Positions 58,685 to 64,000 of a stretch of 64,000 nucleotides of DNA are shown here, in pieces. Source of the stretch: Papio anubis (lineage: Eukaryota > Chordata > Mammalia > Primates > Cercopithecidae); assembly GCF_008728515.1 (NCBI RefSeq), contig NC_044978.1:145076262-145140261 (forward strand). The letters run 5' to 3'. The first letter of the stretch is position 1; the number at the start of each line of letters is the position of its first letter. Both the position numbers and the translations under genes were made by a program. The notes under the pieces are model-generated. The model ran no database searches and was not told the DNA's origin. It saw only the letters and a list, made by a program, of their open reading frames with translations.

Positions 58685-59265
58685 GTTTTAAAAAAATTTT
58701 TTTTGCAATAACTTTAGATTTAAGAAAAGTTACAAAGAGAGTTCTCATATGTTCTTTATCCAGCTTCCTCTAATATTAACATCTTATCTAACCATAGTGC
58801 ATTTATAAAAACTAAGAAATTGACATTGCTACAACACTATTAACTACAGAGTTTACTTGGATTTCACCAGTGTTTCCACTAATGTCCCTATTGTATTTAA
58901 TTATCATGACCCCTTAGTCTCCATCAATCTGTGATAGCTTCTCAGTCTTTGCTTGCTTTTAACGACCTTGACACTTTTGAAGGGTGCTTGGTTGGATGTT
59001 TTGTAGAATGTCCCTCAGTTTGGGCTTGTCTGATACTATGTCATGACTAATCTGGGGCACAGATTTGGGGGAAGAATACCACAGAGATGAAGTGCTCTTC
59101 AGAGGGCACATGAAGCACCATGACTTGTTGGGAAGGTTAATCTTGAATACTTGATAAGGTGGTGTCTGCCAGATTTCTCTACTGTAAAGTTGTTATTTTC
59201 CCTTTCCCTAGTCAGTCTGTTAGAAGTGAGTCACTGTATCAGCCCACATTCAGTAATTTTAACTA
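58685..59265 (-). mobile_element. L1M-type 3'-region repeat (strand tentative)
   Basis: GTTCTCATATGTTCTTTATC, CAGCTTCCTCTAATATTAAC, ATTTCACCAGTGTTTCCACT, GTTTTGTAGAATGTCCCTCA, GGGGGAAGAATACCACAGAG and GGTGGTGTCTGCCAGATTTC occur in the order of a well known old mammalian LINE repeat. Its head is T-rich, which suggests antisense orientation. Confidence 0.6.
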
Positions 59266-59639
59266 TACACAATGTTTGTTCTATGTGCTGACGTTAGAAC
59301 CTAATTTCTGCAAAAATACACCTCTACTTTAACTCAGTCACCAAGAAAATAGAAGGTGTATAAAATCCAGGTGGCACATTTTGAAACTGCCAATAATTGG
59401 ATCAGTAACCAGCTACACAATGTAATTATGTCTGTGACCCCAGTCAACACAGACTTCACACAAATGAAAAAGCTAGAGCACTTAAGGATTAAAATATTTT
59501 TCCAATATGGCAGGACAGGTCAGCTAGTGAGTTGAATCCAAGAATAATCCCCTACTCTATATCCTTGGCAGTGATCCAAACAATTTCTTGATTTGTTGCA
59601 ATTGGGTAGGGGCCTTTATTCCATTAAATGTGTTTAATC
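59266..59639. other. Unassigned DNA
   Basis: Nothing recognised. Confidence 0.4.
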
Positions 59640-59870
59640 AATAGCATTTATTTAACAGCATTGCAGACAGAAGAAAAAAAAAATGTGTGGCGAAGACTGT
59701 TAATTGTTCCCGAGTTCTTCCCACATAAGAGAATCCCTAATTGGCACTTCAGGCACGTGGCTGCCCAGAATAAGGACCATATCCAAGCCACTCTTAGAGC
59801 TAGGTGTGGCCATCTGATTATATTCCAGACAATAAAATGTAAGCATAAGTTCTAAACTTGGCACACAGGG
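59640..59870. mobile_element. Ancient repeat-like segment, family not named
   Basis: AGAGCTAGGTGTGGCCATCT and TCCAGACAATAAAATGTAAG resemble a string shared by an old LTR-like family. The match is short and I give it low weight. Confidence 0.25.
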
Positions 59871-60084
59871 CTAACCACTGTTCCCCATGAGCTTGGAGTC
59901 CACTGAGAAGGAAGGAAGCCCACACTTATAGGTAATATTTGCCTTAATTAAGGAAACCAAAGTTTGCAGATGTTAAGTAACCTACTGAGTACCTAACTGT
60001 TCAAGTGGAAAAGCCAAAAGGAAAAGCCAGATCTGACGGAAACTTTAGGAATGTCCAATAAAATAGAGGGTACAACGTTAGATT

Positions 60085-60195
60085 CTAATTTCAGATAAAG
60101 TGATGTGTTTACAATAAAAATTTTGTTATTCATTTGAAATTCAAATCTAACTGGGCATCATGTATTTTTCTTTGCTAAATCTGGCAACCCTAATT
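60085..60195. mobile_element. DNA-transposon-like fragment, family not named
   Basis: TTCATTTGAAATTCAAATCT, AACTGGGCATCATGTATTTT and TGCTAAATCTGGCAACCCTA match one terminus of a palindromic non-autonomous repeat common in primates. Only one terminus is present. Confidence 0.4.
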
Positions 60196-61059
60196 GTCAA
60201 AGCCTAGGTGCCTTCATAGCATCTGATAATGCATCTCTTGGTAACATCGCACACCATGCGTGGCAGACCTCACGCACTACATTCACTCTGGAACTATTTG
60301 TTGACTTGAGTTGAACTAAGCAGAACACATAAACACAGAAGAAACAAACAATAACTCATCAACAAGATAAAGAAAACTGTACTCCCCAGAATTCCAGGGA
60401 GGCAGAGAGGCTACCCCCAGAGCTCACTATCGCGTGCTCTCTCTCTCTCTCCGCCCCCCTCCCCACCCCCAGAGATGCAGGTAGAGCGAAGATTGGACCA
60501 CACAGGGGCACCCAAGCTTCAGAAAGTAGTGGAGTGAGAGGCACAGGACAGCAAGATGGCAGAAGGGTCACAGGAAAGAGCACCTAGAAATTGAGAGGGC
60601 AGGAATGTTGTTTGCTCTGCAGCTAATACTTTTTTGTCTCTCCAGTTTTTTTAAAAAACGGTGCTGCTGATGCTTCTGCAGTGAGTCAATTCCTTAAGGT
60701 GAATGCAAAGAAGCACCAAGTCTAGCTTTAAGTAGGAGAAGAAAGGCTTTCAAGGTAAACCATGGGGAGGCAGGGGATTTGACATCTATTTAGCTCACAC
60801 CAGAAGGGAAGGTGAAATCAGCACCTGTTGACTACGTCTGTCTTGGTATTTTTCAGAATAGTTTAGGATCTGGAGCAATGGCTCACAAAAAAGCAGTGGT
60901 TTCCAACCTGACTAGCCGATAATCTAGGAAGATCATTGAAAACAGGAATCCTAAGGCTGAGGTCAGGCCCAGGACTCTTTTTTTATTTAATTTTATTTCC
61001 CAAGAGATTCTGATGAGCAGGCAGGTTGGGAACTTCTGTTGATGTCCTTTTGTTTGTTT
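60196..61059. other. Unassigned DNA with a pyrimidine tract
   Basis: A C/T-rich run (about 60437-60470) lies in a locally GC-richer patch. The remainder has no exon or repeat that I can name. The 74-codon minus frame at 60359-60583 reads through the tract. Confidence 0.4.
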
Positions 61060-61690
61060 GGTTGGTTGGCTGGTTGCTTGTCAAATGATCTTCACTGAAA
61101 TATTTTCCTTTGTACTACTTAACTAGCTGTGCATTCCACCATGTCACTGTTGATGTCATCTACGATGTCATGAGGGTGGTGGCCATCAACAACTGCAGCC
61201 AACAGATGGGGCAGTCCCCAGGATCTCTCTAATGATTCCAGAGAGTTCTCTGGCTAAAGATCGGTACCATATTTGTCAATCTCATCAAATTGATGACAAT
61301 CTCATCAAAAGTGATATTTCTACTGAGTTTATTTTTCTATTTCTACCTCTTGATAGTTCCTTGAGTGCTCTGATGATGAGGGCAGAGGTATAAGGTACCA
61401 CCTCAAATTGGGCCTGATCAGTTTCACTGTAATCCTCAGACATTTCCAACCACTGGTTGCCTTGGCAATGTCCTCACCAACCTTGATGGGGAAAGACCCA
61501 GGGGGCTGATCTTAGAGGCCAGGGGCAGACGTGGCTCTGATTTTGCCACTGGTTCACCTCAGATATACAACCTTGATCTCACTGGGGTCAAATTTAGGTG
61601 GTATGGGAGAGGCAGCTGGTGTCAGAGGAATCAGGATATGAGATGACCAAAGAAAGTTGCACTTTGGCCTCCTCCCAGTCAAAAAACACA
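61060..61690 (-). pseudogene. Processed pseudogene of ribosomal protein L12
   Basis: Reading the minus strand, the segment follows the RPL12 mRNA without introns: 5' UTR (GAGGCCAAAGTGCAACTTTC, about 61670), coding region (61604 to 61119) and 3' UTR (AAAGGAAAATATTTCAGTGA, then GATCATTTGACAA). It ends in a decayed tail rich in AACC and AAAC units (about 61035-61078). Recognisable coding parts include an N-terminal PPKFDPSEIKVVYLR and, near the C-terminus, DGHHPHDIVDDINS, which in the living gene contributes to the large ribosomal subunit stalk base. It is dead: the start codon reads ATA (61602-61604), codon 17 is TGA where Cys is expected, and several deletions and a small duplication (TTTGATGAGATTG twice) shift the frame. 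The natural TAA is still at 61119-61121. No clear target duplication remains. High divergence implies an old insertion. Confidence 0.92.
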
Positions 61691-62607
61691 AAAGTACTAT
61701 AGATATCTTATCAATTTCCTTTTCAGTGTTTTAATATCAAATACCATTTGTTATGTTTAAAAAAACAGCTTTATGGGCCGGTTGTAGTGGCTCATGCCTG
61801 TAATCCCAGCACTCTGGGAGGCCGAGGCTGGTGGATCACCTGAGGCCTGGAGTTCGAGACCAGCCTGGTCAAATGGCAAAACCTCGTCTCTAGTAAAAAT
61901 ACAAAAATTAGCTGGGCATGGTGGGGGGTGCCTGTAATCCCAGCTACTCGGGAAGCTGAGGCAGGAGAATCACTTGAACCTGGGAGGCGGAGGTTACAGT
62001 GAGCCACAATCGTTCCATTGCACTCCAGCCTGGGTGACAAGAGTGAAAGTCTGTCTCAAAAAAAAAAAAAAAAAAAAAGCTTTATGGATGCATAACCTGC
62101 ATACTACAAAATTCACCCATTGTAAAAGTCCAATTCCATAAGTTTTAGTGAATTTATAGAATTGTGCAACCATCACTACAAATGAGTTTTAGAATATTTC
62201 CATCATCCCCAATAGATTCCTCCTGCCCATGAGCAGTTAATCATTACACCCATCTGTAGCCCAGGCAACTCTGTTTTCTGTCTCTATAGATCTGCCTTTT
62301 CTGGACATCACATATAAATGAAATAACACAATCTAGTCTTTCGCATCTGGTTTCTTTCACTTAGCATAATGTTTTTGAGGTTTGGTAGTTCATTCCTTTT
62401 AATTGCCAAATAGTAGAGTATTCCATTGTATGGATATACCACCTTTATTCCTTCACCATTCATAGACATTTGGGCTGTTCCCACTTTTGGGCTATTATGA
62501 ATAATGCTTCCAGAAACACTCATGACCAAGTTTTTGTAGGTACATATGTTTTCAATTCTCTAAGGTAGCTACTAAAAGTAGAATTACTGGGTCCATGGTA
62601 AGTTAAC
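61691..62607 (-). mobile_element. L1M-type LINE, antisense, interrupted by an Alu
   Basis: After the Alu at 61776-62078 the antisense end of ORF2 and 3' region is clear: GAATTGTGCAACCATCACTA, CTATAGATCTGCCTTTTCTG, CATTTGGGCTGTTCCCACTT and GGGCTATTATGAATAATGCT. Only about the first 15 bases before the Alu (AAAACAGCTTTATG) clearly belong to it, and 61691-61757 is unassigned. The L1 may continue beyond the second Alu to about 62930. Confidence 0.8.
61776..62078 (+). mobile_element. AluS-like element inserted in an L1M
   Basis: AGCTTTATG is duplicated (about 61767-61775 and 62078-62086). A-tail of 21. Confidence 0.95.
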
Positions 62608-62898
62608 TTTTTTTTTGAGACAGAGTCTTGCTCTTTCGCCCAGGCTGGAGTGCTGTGGCATGATCTCAGCTCATTGCAGCCTCCGCCTCTTGGGTTCAAG
62701 CGATTCTCCTGCCTCAGCCTCCTGAGTAGCTGGGATTATAGGCATGCACCACCACACCTGGCTAATTTTTGTATTTTTAGTAGAGGCAGGGTTTCACATG
62801 TTGCCCAGGCTGGTCTCAAACTCCTGAGCTCAGGTGATCCACCTGCGTCGGCCTCCCAAAGTGCTAGGATTACAGGCATTGAGCCACTATGCCTGGCC
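62608..62898 (-). mobile_element. AluS-like element inserted in an L1M
   Basis: AAGTTAACTT and AAGTTAAATT flank it (about 62600 and 62899). It lies in opposite orientation to the Alu at 61776, 530 bases away. Confidence 0.94.
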
Positions 62899-64000
62899 AA
62901 GTTAAATTTTTAAGAATCTTCATATCAAGTTTTGACTGACAAAATTTGTGAAATAGTTGCCAAATGTAGACTTCCAAGGTAATAACCTGCCCTTCCTTGG
63001 TGCATCACTGAACATGACTATATCTCTTTCACTAAACTGGTGTGGATCTGTCATCAAATGCTGAATGAAACCATGCCTTCATCAGAAAACAATCTTCCCA
63101 GAGGTACATATGCACAGAGAAGCTGCTGCCTTGGCTCTGTTAAAATAAATAACCCTTTAGGTTGAAGGAGGCTCACTGTTCTGCCTGGCTGGCAAGTGCC
63201 CAGTCCTGTTACTTAAGAACATGTTCATAAAAATTGGAAATAATCTACACGTTGATAAAGAATAATGATTCAATACTTTTTTTGGTCTATCCTTTGATTA
63301 CTTTATGAATTGCTCAATTATATAGGAGATGTATATTCACTGTAAAGTAAATGTATTTATAATGTACTTTAAAATAGAAAGCATATGAATCCCATTTACA
63401 TCAATGTGTATGTACCCAGAAAATGTTCATGTAAGTAGATTTCTGTGCAAAAGTATTATGAATGAATGTACATACATTCTATGTACATTCTATGTACAGA
63501 ACAGTGTATGTTCTCATGTATGTTATCTGTACATTCTCATACATCTCACTCTCATGTACATTATCTGTACATCCTCATTTTCTGTATTTTCATCATTTCT
63601 AATAAGACAAATGAAAATAAATATTGTTTAACTTTAAAAAATACAGTATACATAAGTATTTATTGTTATGGATAACAATTTTTGTCTCAGAAGTCACAAA
63701 CTGTTTTATTCTTTTTGTACCTTCTGATAGCCAGCTCTTCATCTTCAGAACTTGGGAAAAAGAAGAGCCCAGATAACCCAATGGTTTCCTAACAACCAAA
63801 AGCTGCAGTGTTTTACCATAGCATACAGCTATAACAGTTACTTTGGCTAAAAACAATTAAAGAAAATAGCATGCAATTCCTTTTCCTACCATATAACAGC
63901 AGAAATCTCACCCCTGGATGTCATGCACATCAGAAACCTCACTCTTGAACTGATAAGTTACCTAGGCTGTCCCTTAGATACGTCTTTGCTAAATATCCGT
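62899..64000. other. Unassigned AT-rich DNA with imperfect TGTACATTCT units
   Basis: Between about 63450 and 63580 the words TGTACATTCT, TGTACATTATCTGTACAT and CTCATGTA recur irregularly, like a decayed tandem array. Frames of 69-85 codons overlap without motif. Confidence 0.45.

Noticed and set aside
1..64000. A new defence system, operon, or intact provirus
   Set aside because: I read both strands for tRNAs, small nuclear RNA copies, retroviral internal genes and clusters of adjacent genes and found none. The LTRs present are solo and old.

Overview
This is ordinary nuclear DNA of a primate. It is AT-rich and CpG-poor, and it carries about 34 Alu copies, LINE-1, L2, MIR and MaLR-type LTR remnants, microsatellites and two minisatellites. 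Two signals point to an Old World monkey (macaque, baboon or vervet type) rather than a human or other ape. The youngest Alu (57342-57651, minus) has the diagnostic changes I know from the AluYR group of cercopithecids. Both L1 3' ends (10227-10900 and 32754-33540) share 3'-region variants that differ from the human L1PA consensus as I remember it. This is a recollection-based call and needs an alignment.

I see no intact protein-coding gene, tRNA, rRNA, CpG island or CRISPR array. The open frames longer than about 60 codons are translated Alu or L1 sequence, translated simple repeats, or unsupported chance frames. The only gene-derived object I can name is a decayed processed pseudogene of ribosomal protein L12 on the minus strand (61060-61690). 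One possible terminal exon (3021-about 3150) has a good acceptor, a 16-codon open end and an AATAAA with a GT-rich tract behind it, but I cannot assign it to a gene. The window therefore looks intergenic or deep-intronic.

Layout. 1-6 kb: an MLT1 LTR, old L1M pieces, three Alus, the exon candidate and an unrecognised tract. 6-19 kb: a TA/CA microsatellite, Alus, a 5'-inverted L1, and two MLT1-type LTRs. 19-31 kb: Alus, MIRs, one more MaLR-like LTR and long unassigned stretches. 31-36 kb: polypurine and polypyrimidine tracts, the younger truncated L1 with perfect target-site duplications, and a 36-bp minisatellite. 36-52 kb: MIR and Alu, including an inverted Alu pair with a very short spacer and an AluY that splits a MIR. 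52-64 kb: a 66-bp minisatellite, L2 pieces, a nested Alu pair, L1M remnants and the RPL12 pseudogene.

Nothing here works together as a pathway. The information lies in the order of insertions, which target-site duplications make readable, and in the tandem repeats, which are likely to vary between individuals.
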